This document shows, piece after piece, positions 50,686-59,082 of a stretch of 64,000 nucleotides of DNA. The stretch is taken from contig NZ_CP071139.1 in NCBI RefSeq assembly GCF_017639205.1, positions 6,881,501-6,945,500 of the forward strand, in the 5' to 3' direction. The notes beneath the pieces are model-generated. The model made no database searches, was not told where the DNA came from, and saw nothing but the letters and a program-made list of their open reading frames with translations. Within the stretch, counting starts at the first letter, position 1. Each line of letters begins with the position of its first letter. Source of the stretch: Streptomyces nojiriensis (GTDB taxonomy: Bacteria > Actinomycetota > Actinomycetes > Streptomycetales > Streptomycetaceae). The position numbers and the translations under genes are program-made.

Positions 50686-50758
50686 GGTGAGTGACGGGAC
50701 TTGAACCCGCGGCCACCTGGACCACAACCAGGTGCTCTACCAACTGAGCTACACCCAC
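50686..50758 (-). tRNA. tRNA-His (GTG)
   Basis: A 73-base cloverleaf on the minus strand. Acceptor stem GTGGGTG/CACTCAC, with an extra G at 50759 that would pair with the C discriminator (the G-1 of tRNA-His), anticodon loop TTGTGGT with anticodon GTG, and T loop TTCAAGT. CCA is not encoded. A strong terminator follows. Confidence 0.96.
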
Positions 50759-50832
50759 CACGAAGGGCGGCGGACCGCCCGTTCGATGTGCATGCACAGC
50801 ATAGCCGATCAGAGGGGTGCTCCCGCGACGCC

Positions 50833-51591
50833 TTATCGGGTGGCGGGCCCGCTTCCGGCCAGGCCGGAAGCGCGGGCGACGGCGGCCGAGGCGAGCGCCC
50901 GGACGATCGGGTGCGGCCGCGACCCGTCCCCGTGCAGCTCCGGCTGGAACAGCGTGGCCAGGAAGAACGGGTGCCCGGGCAGCTCCGCGATGCGCACCTG
51001 TCCGTCCTCGTCGCGCCCCGACAGCCGCAGGCCGCGCGCGGCGAGCACCGGCAGGTGCGCGGGCGCGGGCCCGTACGAGCAGTGGTAGCGCTCCACCGAC
51101 CGCTCCGCACCGAGTGCGGCCTCGGCGAGCGAGCCGGGCTCGCACCGTACGAGGCCCTCGTGCCCGACGAGCGAACAGGCGAGCGGCGCGATCAGCGGGT
51201 CCGCCGCCCCGGGATCGTTCTCGGCGTGCGCGGCGCCGGCCAGCCCGCACACGTTCCGGGCGTACTCCAGCAGGGCGTGCTGGAAGCCCCCGCAGGTCCC
51301 GAGGAAGGGGATGCGCGCCTCACGCGCCGTCCGGATCGCGGCCAGCGCCCCGGCCTCGCTGGCGTACGGACTGCCGGGCAGCACCCACACGGCGTCGAAA
51401 CGGGCCAGGGTCCCGGCGGCCGCCTCGGCCTCCGCCTCGCCGGTCGGGATCCAGTAGGCGTCCAGGACGAGCCCGTCACGGGACGCGAGGGAGTCGAGGA
51501 GGAGCGGGACCCGGGTGTGGGACTTCACGTGCGGGGAACGGTCGCCGACGAGGGCGATCCGCGCGATCGGGGCGGTGGTCATACCCGTCAT
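50833..51591 (-). CDS. CTP-synthase C-terminal-like amidotransferase-fold protein
   Basis: A 252-residue class I amidotransferase-like protein matching the CTP synthase C-terminal region: IALVGDRSPHVKSHTRVPLLL at the N-terminus, PGSPYASEAGALAAI, and the nucleophile elbow FLGTCGGFQHALLEY with Cys. The third residue of the triad region reads LFQPELHG, where HPE is expected, so the catalytic His appears replaced by Gln. Some family members carry selenocysteine. It might bind rather than hydrolyse glutamine. Divergent from the LysR gene. Confidence 0.78.
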   Translation of the reverse strand: MTGMTTAPIARIALVGDRSPHVKSHTRVPLLLDSLASRDGLVLDAYWIPTGEAEAEAAAGTLARFDAVWVLPGSPYASEAGALAAIRTAREARIPFLGTCGGFQHALLEYARNVCGLAGAAHAENDPGAADPLIAPLACSLVGHEGLVRCEPGSLAEAALGAERSVERYHCSYGPAPAHLPVLAARGLRLSGRDEDGQVRIAELPGHPFFLATLFQPELHGDGSRPHPIVRALASAAVARASGLAGSGPATR

Positions 51592-51640
51592 CGTGCGACC
51601 CGGTACCGCTCCGGCGCCAACGACGGTTCCTGCATCCCCG

Positions 51641-51655
51641 ATCAGTGATCCTGAT
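51641..51655. promoter_or_regulatory. LysR-type operator candidate
   Basis: ATCAG-TGATC-CTGAT is a 15-bp palindrome between divergent genes, 25 bases before the LysR ATG at 51681. This is the usual place for autoregulation by a LysR protein. It overlaps an in-frame ATG at 51654, which argues for the later start. Confidence 0.45.
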
Positions 51656-51680
51656 GGAGCCCGATGGGATCCTGCGGGTC

Positions 51681-52526
51681 ATGGATCCGCACCTGCTCCG
51701 CACCTTCGTCGCCGTGGCCCGGCTCGCCTCCTTCTCCGCGGCCGCCCGGGAGCTGGGCTACACCCAGTCGGCCGTCTCCCAGCACATCGCCGCGCTCGAA
51801 GGGGACCTGCGGGCCGAGCTGCTCACCCGCCGGCCCGTCGCGCCGACCCCGGCCGGGGCGCGGCTGCTGGAGCACGCGGGGCCGCTGCTGCTGCGGCTCG
51901 ACGCCGCCCGGGCCGACGTGCTGCGGCTGGCCGCCGACCCGCCCGGGCGCGTCACCCTCGCCGCCTCCCCGCTCGCCGTCGGCCCCCGGCTGCTGGCGGC
52001 GCTGCCCGCCACCGGGGTCACCCTGCGGGTGCTGCCCCCGGCCGACGTGCCCGCCGCCGTCGCCACCGGCGGCTGCGATCTCGGCCTGGTCGACGGCCTC
52101 GCCGCGCCGAGCGACCCGCTGCGGCTGCCCGACGCGGCCCCGCTCACCGTGACGGGCGCGGGGGAGGAGGAGCTGTCCGTACTGCTGCCCGCCGGGCACC
52201 CGCTCGCCGGGAGGGCCGCCGTCCGGCTGGACGACCTCGCCGACGCGCGCTGGATCGACGCCCCCGGCGTCGGGCTGCCGCTCACCGCCGCCCGCACCTC
52301 CGTGCGCTACGACGGCACCGACCTGCTCGCGCTCTGCGCCCTCGCCGCCGCCGGGCACGGCCTCGTGCTGCTGCCGCGCCGCGTGGCGCAGGCCGCCGGC
52401 GCGGGGGTCGCCGTACCGCTGTCGGCCCCGCGCCTGGTGCACCGTACGGAGCTCCTCTCCCCGGCCAGCCCGACCGGCGTGGCCGCTGCCCTCGCCGCAC
52501 GGCTCACGGCAGGATCACCCGTATGA
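51681..52526 (+). CDS. LysR-family transcription regulator
   Basis: A 281-residue regulator. The winged helix-turn-helix is LRTFVAVARLASFSAAAREL with TQSAVSQHIAALE; the effector-binding domain follows. The stop overlaps the ATG of the M24 peptidase gene (ATGA), so it may control its own partner. Divergent from the amidotransferase-like gene, with the palindrome at 51641-51655 between them. The effector is unknown. Confidence 0.88.
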   Translation: MDPHLLRTFVAVARLASFSAAARELGYTQSAVSQHIAALEGDLRAELLTRRPVAPTPAGARLLEHAGPLLLRLDAARADVLRLAADPPGRVTLAASPLAVGPRLLAALPATGVTLRVLPPADVPAAVATGGCDLGLVDGLAAPSDPLRLPDAAPLTVTGAGEEELSVLLPAGHPLAGRAAVRLDDLADARWIDAPGVGLPLTAARTSVRYDGTDLLALCALAAAGHGLVLLPRRVAQAAGAGVAVPLSAPRLVHRTELLSPASPTGVAAALAARLTAGSPV

Positions 52527-53647
52527 CACGTGAACCCGCACCCTTCACGGCCGATGACTACGCCGCCCGGATGGCCGCCGCCGCCCAGACCGCCGCCGAC
52601 GCGGGACTCGCCGGGCTGCTGATCGCCCCCGGACCCGACCTCACGCACCTCACGGGCTACCGGCCCACCGCCGAGACCGAGCGGCTGACCCTGCTCGTAC
52701 TGGCCGCCGGGCAGGATCCCGTGCTCATCGTGCCCGCGCTGGAGGCGCCCGACGCGCAGAAGGCGCCGGGCGCCACCGCGCTGACCCTGCGGGACTGGGC
52801 CGACGGGAAGAACCCGTACGCCGTCACCGCCCCGCTGCTGGACTTCCGCGGCCGTTTCGGGGTGAGCGACAACACCTGGTCCCTGCATCTCCTCGGCCTC
52901 CAGAAGGAGTTGCCGAACGCCTCCTACGCGCCGCTCACCGACTGCCTGCCCATGCTCCGCGCGGTCAAGGACGAGCAGGAGCTGGAGCGCCTCGCCGCGG
53001 CCGGGGCCGCCGCCGACGCCGCCTACGCGCAGATCGTCCACCTCCCCTTCGCCGACCGGCGCGAGACCGACGTCGCCGAGGACCTGGCGGCCCTGCTGCG
53101 CGCGCACGGCCACTCCCAGGTCGACTTCACGGTCGTCGGCTCCGGCCCCAACGGGGCCAACCCGCACCACGAGGCCGGCGAACGCGTCATCCGCCACGGC
53201 GACATGGTCGTCCTCGACTTCGGCGGCCTGCGCTTCGGCTACGGCTCCGACATCTCCCGCACCGTGCACGTCGGCGAGCCCACCGCCGAGGAGCAGCGGG
53301 TCCACGACATCGTCCGCGAGGCCCAGCAGGCCGGTGTGGCCGCGGTCCGGCCGGGGGTCTCCTGCCAGGAGATCGACCGGGCCGCCCGCGCCGTGATCAC
53401 CGAGTTCGGCTACGGGGACCGCTTCATCCACCGCACCGGCCACGGCATCGGGGTCACCACCCACGAGCCCCCGTACATGGTGGAGGGCGAGGAGCAGCCG
53501 CTGGTCCCCGGCATGTGCTTCTCCGTGGAGCCGGGCATCTACCTGCCGGGCCGGTTCGGCGTCCGCATCGAGGACATCGTGACCGTCACCGAGGACGCCG
53601 GGCGCCGCCTCAACAACGCCCCGCGCGAGCTGGCCGTCGTGGAGTGA
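52523..53647 (+). CDS. M24-family Xaa-Pro aminopeptidase/dipeptidase
   Basis: A 374-residue creatinase-fold metallopeptidase. The N-terminal domain (about residues 1-130) is followed by the catalytic domain with metal ligands Asp in VVLDFGGLRFG, Asp in GSDISRTVH, His in RTGHGIGV, Glu in FSVEPGIYL and Glu in RIEDIVTV. It cleaves peptides before Pro or dipeptides with C-terminal Pro. Coupled to the LysR gene by ATGA. It ends three bases before the convergent treZ stop. Confidence 0.92.
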   Translation: MTREPAPFTADDYAARMAAAAQTAADAGLAGLLIAPGPDLTHLTGYRPTAETERLTLLVLAAGQDPVLIVPALEAPDAQKAPGATALTLRDWADGKNPYAVTAPLLDFRGRFGVSDNTWSLHLLGLQKELPNASYAPLTDCLPMLRAVKDEQELERLAAAGAAADAAYAQIVHLPFADRRETDVAEDLAALLRAHGHSQVDFTVVGSGPNGANPHHEAGERVIRHGDMVVLDFGGLRFGYGSDISRTVHVGEPTAEEQRVHDIVREAQQAGVAAVRPGVSCQEIDRAARAVITEFGYGDRFIHRTGHGIGVTTHEPPYMVEGEEQPLVPGMCFSVEPGIYLPGRFGVRIEDIVTVTEDAGRRLNNAPRELAVVE

Positions 53648-53650
53648 GCA

Positions 53651-55396
53651 TCACGGGGCCAGGACGACCGCCGTCTCGCCCGGTACGTGGATCCGCCCGT
53701 CGGGACCCGGGTGGTCGACCGGCTCCCAGGAGGCCAGCACCCGTACCCCGTTGCGGCCGAGCGCGATCGTCACCGGGTCCGGGGAGAGGTTCACCGCCAC
53801 CCGGACGTCGCCCCGCCGGAAGGTGAGCCAGCGACGCTCCTCGTCGTGGGCGACCCGGACCGCCGCCAGGTCCGGGTCGCGCAGGTCGTGATGGGTGCGG
53901 CGGAGTGCGATCAGGGTGCGGTACCAGTCCAGCAGGCGGGCGTGGACGGCCTGTTCGGGCTCCGTCCAGTCCAGGCGGGAGCGGTCCCGGGTGGCCGGGT
54001 CCTGCGGGTCCGGGATCTCCTCGGCCTTCCAGCCGTGCGCCGCGAACTCCCGGCGCCGGCCGGCCCGTACCGCCTCGGCGAGGTCCGGGTCCGGGTGGTC
54101 GGTGAAGTACTGCCAGGGCGTCCTGGCCCCCCACTCCTCGCCCATGAACAGCATCGGCACGAACGGCCCGGTCAGGGCCACGGTCGCGGCGCACGCCAGC
54201 AGCCCGGGGGAGAGCGAGGCGGAGAGTCGGTCGCCGAGCGCCCGGTTGCCGATCTGGTCGTGGGTCTGGGTGTAGCCGAGGAAGCGGTGGGCCGGGGTCC
54301 GGCGGTGGTCCACCGGGCGGCCGTGGGTGCGGCCGCGGAAGGAGGACCAGGTCCCGTCGTGGAAGAAGACCCGCGTCATGGTCTTGGCGAGGGCGGCGAG
54401 CGGGGCCGCGGCGAAGTCGGCGTAGTACGCCTGGGACTCGCCCGTCACAGCACAGTGCAGGGCGTGGTGGAAGTCGTCGTTCCACTGGGCGTGCAGGCCC
54501 AGGCCGCCGGCGGCGCGCGGGGTGGTGGTGCGCGGGTCGCAGCGGTCGGACTCGGCGATCAGGATCAGCGGGCGGCCGGTGTCCGCGGCCAGTTCGTCCA
54601 CGGCCGCGGACAGTTCCTCCAGGAAGGTCAGCGCCCGGTCGTCGGCCAGCGCGTGCACGGCGTCGAGCCGCAGCCCGTCGATCCCGTAGTCGCGCAGCCA
54701 GGCCAGCGCGCTGCCGAGCAGGTAGGCGCGCACCTCGTCGGAGCCGGCCGCGTCCAGGTTCACCGCGGAGCCCCACGGGGTGTGGTGGGTGTCGGTGAAG
54801 TACGGGCCGAAGGCGGGCAGGTGGTTGCCGGACGGGCCCAGGTGGTTGTGGACCACGTCCAGTACCACGCCCAGCCCCGCCTCGTGGGCGGCGGCCGTGA
54901 AGCGGGCCAGGCCGGCCGGGCCGCCGTACGGTTCGTGCACCGCCCAGGGCGCGACGCCGTCGTACCCCCAGCCGTGCCGGCCGGCGAAGGAGCAGACCGG
55001 CATCAGCTCCACGTGCGTGACGCCGAGGGCGGTGAGGTGCCCGAGCCGGGCGGCGGCCGCGTCGAAGGTGCCCTCGGGGGTGAAGGTGCCGATGTGCAGC
55101 TCGTACAGGACCGCGTCCTGGAGCCGGGTGTGCGGCGGCGGTACCGGCCGCGGGGCGAGGGCCTGCGGATCGACCACCGCCGAGAGGCCGTCGGGCCCGT
55201 CGGGCAGCCGCCGCCCGCGCGGATCGGGCCGCGGGCCGTCGCCGTCGAGCAGGAATCCGTAGCGGCTCCCGTCGGCGGCCGGGGCCTCGGCGGTCCACCA
55301 GCCGTCCCGGTCCGGATCGCGTGCCATGTCGTACGTCGACCCGTCGAGCAGCATGGCGACGTGACCTGTCAGTGGTGCCCACACCTCGAACTGCAC
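53651..55396 (-). CDS. treZ: malto-oligosyltrehalose trehalohydrolase
   Basis: A 581-residue GH13 enzyme that releases trehalose from maltooligosyl-trehalose. The N-terminal beta domain begins QFEVWAPLTGHVAMLL; the barrel has VLDVVHNHLGPSG, GLRLDAVHAL (nucleophile Asp), LIAESDRCD (acid/base Glu), and THDQIGNRALGD (third Asp). A GTG start at 55396. treY, its partner enzyme, lies 6 kb downstream in the same orientation at 61518-63788. Together they would make trehalose from glycogen or maltodextrin. Confidence 0.95.
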   Translation of the reverse strand: MQFEVWAPLTGHVAMLLDGSTYDMARDPDRDGWWTAEAPAADGSRYGFLLDGDGPRPDPRGRRLPDGPDGLSAVVDPQALAPRPVPPPHTRLQDAVLYELHIGTFTPEGTFDAAAARLGHLTALGVTHVELMPVCSFAGRHGWGYDGVAPWAVHEPYGGPAGLARFTAAAHEAGLGVVLDVVHNHLGPSGNHLPAFGPYFTDTHHTPWGSAVNLDAAGSDEVRAYLLGSALAWLRDYGIDGLRLDAVHALADDRALTFLEELSAAVDELAADTGRPLILIAESDRCDPRTTTPRAAGGLGLHAQWNDDFHHALHCAVTGESQAYYADFAAAPLAALAKTMTRVFFHDGTWSSFRGRTHGRPVDHRRTPAHRFLGYTQTHDQIGNRALGDRLSASLSPGLLACAATVALTGPFVPMLFMGEEWGARTPWQYFTDHPDPDLAEAVRAGRRREFAAHGWKAEEIPDPQDPATRDRSRLDWTEPEQAVHARLLDWYRTLIALRRTHHDLRDPDLAAVRVAHDEERRWLTFRRGDVRVAVNLSPDPVTIALGRNGVRVLASWEPVDHPGPDGRIHVPGETAVVLAP

Positions 55397-55506
55397 GGAC
55401 GGTCCCCTCGTCGGCGGCGGTGTCCAGCATGCGTATGGTGCCCATCATTCCGGGCGTGGCGGGGGAGTTCTGGACACTCCGGCCCCGACGGGCCGACAAT
55501 CACCCT

Positions 55507-56070
55507 GTGACGTCCAGTTTCGAGATTCCCGCCTTCCCCGCGCCGCGGCTGTCCGACGCCGAGCGCGACCGGGCGCTGGGCCAGCTCAGGGAGGGCGCGG
55601 CCCTCGGCAAGCTGTCCCACGACACCTTCCTGCGCCGGATGGAACTCGCCCTGGTCGCCCGCCGCTCCGAGGACCTCGCCGTGCTCACGGCCGACCTCCA
55701 GTCCCGGCAGGCGGCCGAAAGCCCCTGGACCCGTCGGCTGTTCGGCTGGGTCGGCCGGGTCTCGGCGGTGTCCGTCGGGGTCCGGCGCGCCTGGAACGCC
55801 GAGCGCCTGCCCAAGCTGCTGCTGCCGCATCCGAGCGCGGCGGCCCTGCGGATCGGCCGCGACCCCGGCAACGGGCTGCGGCTCAGCCACGAGACGGTCT
55901 CCCGGGCGCACGCGGAGCTCAGGTTGCAGGGCGGGGTGTGGGTGCTCAAGGACCTCGGCTCCACCAACGGGACCACGGTCAACGGGCACCGGGTGACCGG
56001 CTCCGCGGTGGTCCGCGACGGGGACCAGGTCAGCTTCGGGAACATGACCTTCCGGCTCTCCTCGAGCTGA
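55507..56070 (+). CDS. DUF1707 and FHA domain protein
   Basis: A 187-residue protein. The N-terminal DUF1707 (RLSDAERDRALGQLREGAALGKLSHDTFLRRM) is followed by an FHA domain with LRIGRDPGNGLRLSHETVSRAHAEL and LKDLGSTNGTTVNGHRV, which binds phosphothreonine. The GTG at 55507 is divergent from treZ. It probably reads Ser/Thr-kinase signals, but the kinase is not in the window. No membrane segment is apparent. Confidence 0.85.
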   Translation: MTSSFEIPAFPAPRLSDAERDRALGQLREGAALGKLSHDTFLRRMELALVARRSEDLAVLTADLQSRQAAESPWTRRLFGWVGRVSAVSVGVRRAWNAERLPKLLLPHPSAAALRIGRDPGNGLRLSHETVSRAHAELRLQGGVWVLKDLGSTNGTTVNGHRVTGSAVVRDGDQVSFGNMTFRLSSS

Positions 56071-56119
56071 GCGCGCCCCGCCGGTCCGCCGCCGGGAGCG
56101 TGCGCGCAGGATGGCGGTC

Positions 56120-56632
56120 ATGGAACACACCTCCGTCATCCGCCGCGCACGCGTCGGCGACCTGCCCCGCCTGGCCGAACTCGTCCATGAGCACGTGGCG
56201 TACGAGAAGTCGGCGCCGCGCCCGCCGGGCCTCGCCGAGCGGCTCGGCCCGCAGCTGTTCGCCGAGGACGCCCGGCTGTGGGTGCTGCTCGCCGAGACCC
56301 CGGACGGCACGGTCGCCGGATACGCCGCCTGCTCCGCCGAGTTCTCCTTCTGGGACGCCCGGCACTACCTGCACATGGACTGCCTCTACCTGGCGGAGGC
56401 GGCCCGCGGACACGGCCTCGGCGCCGCCCTGATGGACGGCGTGACGGGTCTGGCCCGTGAACTCGGCCTCGACCAGGTCCAGTGGCAGACCCCGGACTGG
56501 AACGAGGGCGCGATCCGCTTCTACGACCGGCTCGGCGCCGCCGGACGGCCGAAGCAGCGCTATTCCCTGGCCGTGGAGCCCTCCCGGGGCCAGGGCGGGA
56601 CACCCCCCGGGCCCGGTTCCGCTTCCCGCTGA
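56120..56632 (+). CDS. GNAT-family N-acetyltransferase
   Basis: A 170-residue GNAT enzyme: VIRRARVGDLPRLAELVHEHV at the N-terminus, YLHMDCLYLAEAARGHGLGAALMDGV as the acetyl-CoA loop, and WNEGAIRFYDRLGA at the C-terminus, typical for diamine or polyamine-type acetyltransferases. ATG 56120 has AGGA at a good distance; ATG 56111 lies inside it. The substrate is not determined. Confidence 0.85.
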   Translation: MEHTSVIRRARVGDLPRLAELVHEHVAYEKSAPRPPGLAERLGPQLFAEDARLWVLLAETPDGTVAGYAACSAEFSFWDARHYLHMDCLYLAEAARGHGLGAALMDGVTGLARELGLDQVQWQTPDWNEGAIRFYDRLGAAGRPKQRYSLAVEPSRGQGGTPPGPGSASR

Positions 56633-56734
56633 CCGCGTCGCGCCGGACGGCCGACGCGGGCGGGCACGGCGCACTCCTGTGCGCCCCCTTGTGCTCCTTC
56701 GGCGCGGACGGCCGCCGTCGTACGGTTCCGGGCT

Positions 56735-57580
56735 ATGAGCGGATACACGATGGAACCGGCCACGCCGATGGAAATCAGCCCGCGAGTCCTGCCGCCATCC
56801 GACCGGTGGTCCCCCGCGCCCGCGGTACCGGCGCCGGTCTGCCGTTTCGAGAACTTCCTGGGGGCCGAGCGCGCCGCCGCCCTGCTGGAGTACGCGATAT
56901 CGAGGGGGGAGGACTTCACGGCGGGCACCGTCCTGGACCCCCTGACCGGACAGGTGTCCCGCAAGGGGCGTGACTCGCTGGTCCTTCCGGTGACCAGCCG
57001 GGTGTTCAGCGCACACCTGGCGGACTGTCTGCCGCTCGTCCAGGAGGTCCTCGGTCACCGGGGCTCGCTCGCACGGTCGTTGACCGTCCTGACGGCGCAC
57101 GGCGAAGGCGGCCACTTCGGCATGCACACGGACGCCTCGCGCGTCCCGGACGTGGCCACGGCACTGTCCGCCGTGTACTACCTGCACCGCACGCCGCGCG
57201 GCTTCGGCGGCGGCCAACTCCGCCTGTACGACACCGTGGTGGACGAGGGCAGGGCGCGGCCGGGGGAGACCTACCGCACGATCGAGCCCGAGCACGACAC
57301 CATCGTCTTCTTCCCTTCCGGCGCCTTTCACGAGGTCGTGCCGTCCACCTGCCCGAGCGGACGGTTCTCCGACCACCGGTTCACCCTGACGACCTGGATC
57401 TCCGGCGGGGAGCCCGCCGCGGCCCCGGCCGCCCGCCGGTCGCCCGTCTGGCAGTGGCTGGCGGACGCGGCCGAGGGCACCCGCCCCCTCCACGACGCCG
57501 AGGAGGACCACGACGGGGCCAGGCCGGTGGCGCTGCCGCCGCCCGGCCCCGGCACCCGCCGGGGACCGTCCAGGACCTGA
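56735..57580 (+). CDS. 2OG-Fe(II) dioxygenase, prolyl-4-hydroxylase-like
   Basis: A 281-residue Fe(II)/2-oxoglutarate oxygenase. The metal triad is HxD in FGMHTDASRV and the distal His in GAFHEVVPS; the 2OG-binding Arg is in FSDHRFTLTTW. The FENFLGAERAAALLEYAI region begins the double-stranded beta-helix domain. The C-terminal 60 residues are acidic and Pro-rich. It lies between the GNAT gene and a convergent carboxypeptidase gene. It would hydroxylate a protein or small molecule; which is unknown. Confidence 0.82.
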   Translation: MSGYTMEPATPMEISPRVLPPSDRWSPAPAVPAPVCRFENFLGAERAAALLEYAISRGEDFTAGTVLDPLTGQVSRKGRDSLVLPVTSRVFSAHLADCLPLVQEVLGHRGSLARSLTVLTAHGEGGHFGMHTDASRVPDVATALSAVYYLHRTPRGFGGGQLRLYDTVVDEGRARPGETYRTIEPEHDTIVFFPSGAFHEVVPSTCPSGRFSDHRFTLTTWISGGEPAAAPAARRSPVWQWLADAAEGTRPLHDAEEDHDGARPVALPPPGPGTRRGPSRT

Positions 57581-57586
57581 CCGCTG

Positions 57587-57622
57587 CCCGGCCCGCCCGG
57601 CCCGCCCGGCCCGCCCGCCCGG
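57587..57622. repeat. short tandem repeat of CCCGGCCCG-type units
   Basis: About four head-to-tail copies of a nine-base GC unit directly after the oxygenase stop and before the carboxypeptidase stop. It may be a slipped-strand repeat or serve as a transcription barrier between convergent genes. No further function is visible. Confidence 0.5.
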
Positions 57623-57634
57623 ACGGCCGCCGGC

Positions 57635-58978
57635 TCAGTCCGCCCGCCCGATCGGTTCGCCCGCCCGCTCGGCCCGGCCGGCCGCGAGGAGGCGGTCGTA
57701 GGCGGCCAGGACGGTCCGGGACTGGTGTTCCACCTGGGTGGCCACCGGGACCCAGCGGGCCCCGAAGCAGATCGCGAAGTCCTCGCACCACCCGGTGACC
57801 AGCCGGTCCAGCCCGGGCGCCGCCGGATGCCCCTGGGCGCGCAGCACCCGCAGCAGCATCGCGGCGGCGCGCAGCGACAGCCGCCGCCCGAAGGCGTCGA
57901 TGCTGGCGATGTACGCCGCCGTGGCCTCCGCGGGGGCCACGGCCGTCCACTCGGCGGCGATCCGGGGGATCAGCTCGAGCGTCCAGTCCACCGCGCGCAG
58001 CAGGGCCGCGGCGGCCGGGTCCTCGTACGTCTGCGGACCCGGCCGTACGCCGTCGCCGTCGTCGCCGCGGACCGCGGCGACGAGCGCGGCGTCCGCGGTG
58101 AGCCGCTCCGCCAGCATCCGCAGGGCGCCGCGCGGGTCCGGGTGCGGGGCCGGATCGGCCACCAGGTCGGAGGCCCACATGGGGACTTCGACGATGGCGG
58201 TCGTGCCGGCGTAGCGGTGGGCGTGGTACCAGGTGCTCAGCCGGGTGTCCTCCGGGTGGAAGGCCCCGGCGGCCTCGCTGCCCGGCTGCGGGATCACGAA
58301 GATCCCGGTTCCGGGGGAGGGCCAGCCGGCCGCGTCCGAGGGCCCGTTCTCCACCGGGATGCGCAGCTCGGCGGCCGATTCGGCGAACGGCTCGGCGAGG
58401 CCGGGTACGTCCCGGGTGAGCTGCACCCAGGAGCCGCCGAGGTCGGTGGCGTGCAGGGAGACCTGCAGGACGGGCCGCAGTTCGTCGATGAGCGCCATCA
58501 GGGCCAGGGTCTCGGGCGGAAGCCGGTCCGCAGGCAGTAACGACGGGGCCCACTCGGGCTGTTCGGGTCCGGGCGGCCGGAAGAAGTTCCGGTGGTAGTC
58601 CAGCAGCGAGTGCGGGTGGGGGGTGCGGTGCAGGTCCGCGCCGTCCGGGTCGGCACAGAGCAGGAAGTGCCAGCCGCAGCCGGCCCGCGGCGCCGGGTCG
58701 TCGAGGACGCGCCGGGCGAGCGAGAGGGCGGTGGCGCCGCCGACGGGCTCGTTGGCGTGCGCCCCGGCGACGACGAGGACGTTGCGGCCGGCCCCGCCCG
58801 GGACGCCGCCCGTCGCGGCGACGGACAGCACCCAGAGGGGCTGCCCGGCCCGAGAGGTGCCGGCCTGGCGGAGCCGCACCTCGCCGGGGTGTTCGTCCGC
58901 CAGAACGCGGGCGGCGAGCCCGAGTTCCCGCGGTGTGGGGTAGCACATGTCACGGAGGAGAGTCACAAGGGATGCCAT
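57635..58978 (-). CDS. M14-family zinc carboxypeptidase
   Basis: A 447-residue metallocarboxypeptidase-like protein. Zinc ligands are His and Glu in VVAGAHANEPVGG and His in LQVSLHATDLGG; a candidate catalytic Glu is in AIVEVPMWAS. There is no signal peptide, so it is probably intracellular. The ATG at 58978 is the longest reading; GTG 58966 is possible. The C-terminal 150 residues are helical and without a recognised motif. Separated from lpd by a 104-base gap. Confidence 0.83.
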   Translation of the reverse strand: MASLVTLLRDMCYPTPRELGLAARVLADEHPGEVRLRQAGTSRAGQPLWVLSVAATGGVPGGAGRNVLVVAGAHANEPVGGATALSLARRVLDDPAPRAGCGWHFLLCADPDGADLHRTPHPHSLLDYHRNFFRPPGPEQPEWAPSLLPADRLPPETLALMALIDELRPVLQVSLHATDLGGSWVQLTRDVPGLAEPFAESAAELRIPVENGPSDAAGWPSPGTGIFVIPQPGSEAAGAFHPEDTRLSTWYHAHRYAGTTAIVEVPMWASDLVADPAPHPDPRGALRMLAERLTADAALVAAVRGDDGDGVRPGPQTYEDPAAAALLRAVDWTLELIPRIAAEWTAVAPAEATAAYIASIDAFGRRLSLRAAAMLLRVLRAQGHPAAPGLDRLVTGWCEDFAICFGARWVPVATQVEHQSRTVLAAYDRLLAAGRAERAGEPIGRAD

Positions 58979-59082
58979 GCCCGCAGGGCCCGCCGCCTAC
59001 TGCTCCGAGGGCCCCGCAGTTCCCCCAATTCCGGGTGAAACCCCTGGCCAAGGCCCGGGGCGCGGCACCGGGCGGGTCCGGG

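Noticed and set aside
57587..57622. GC tandem repeat as a CRISPR array.
   Set aside because: Units are nine bases without spacers, and no cas genes are present anywhere in the window.
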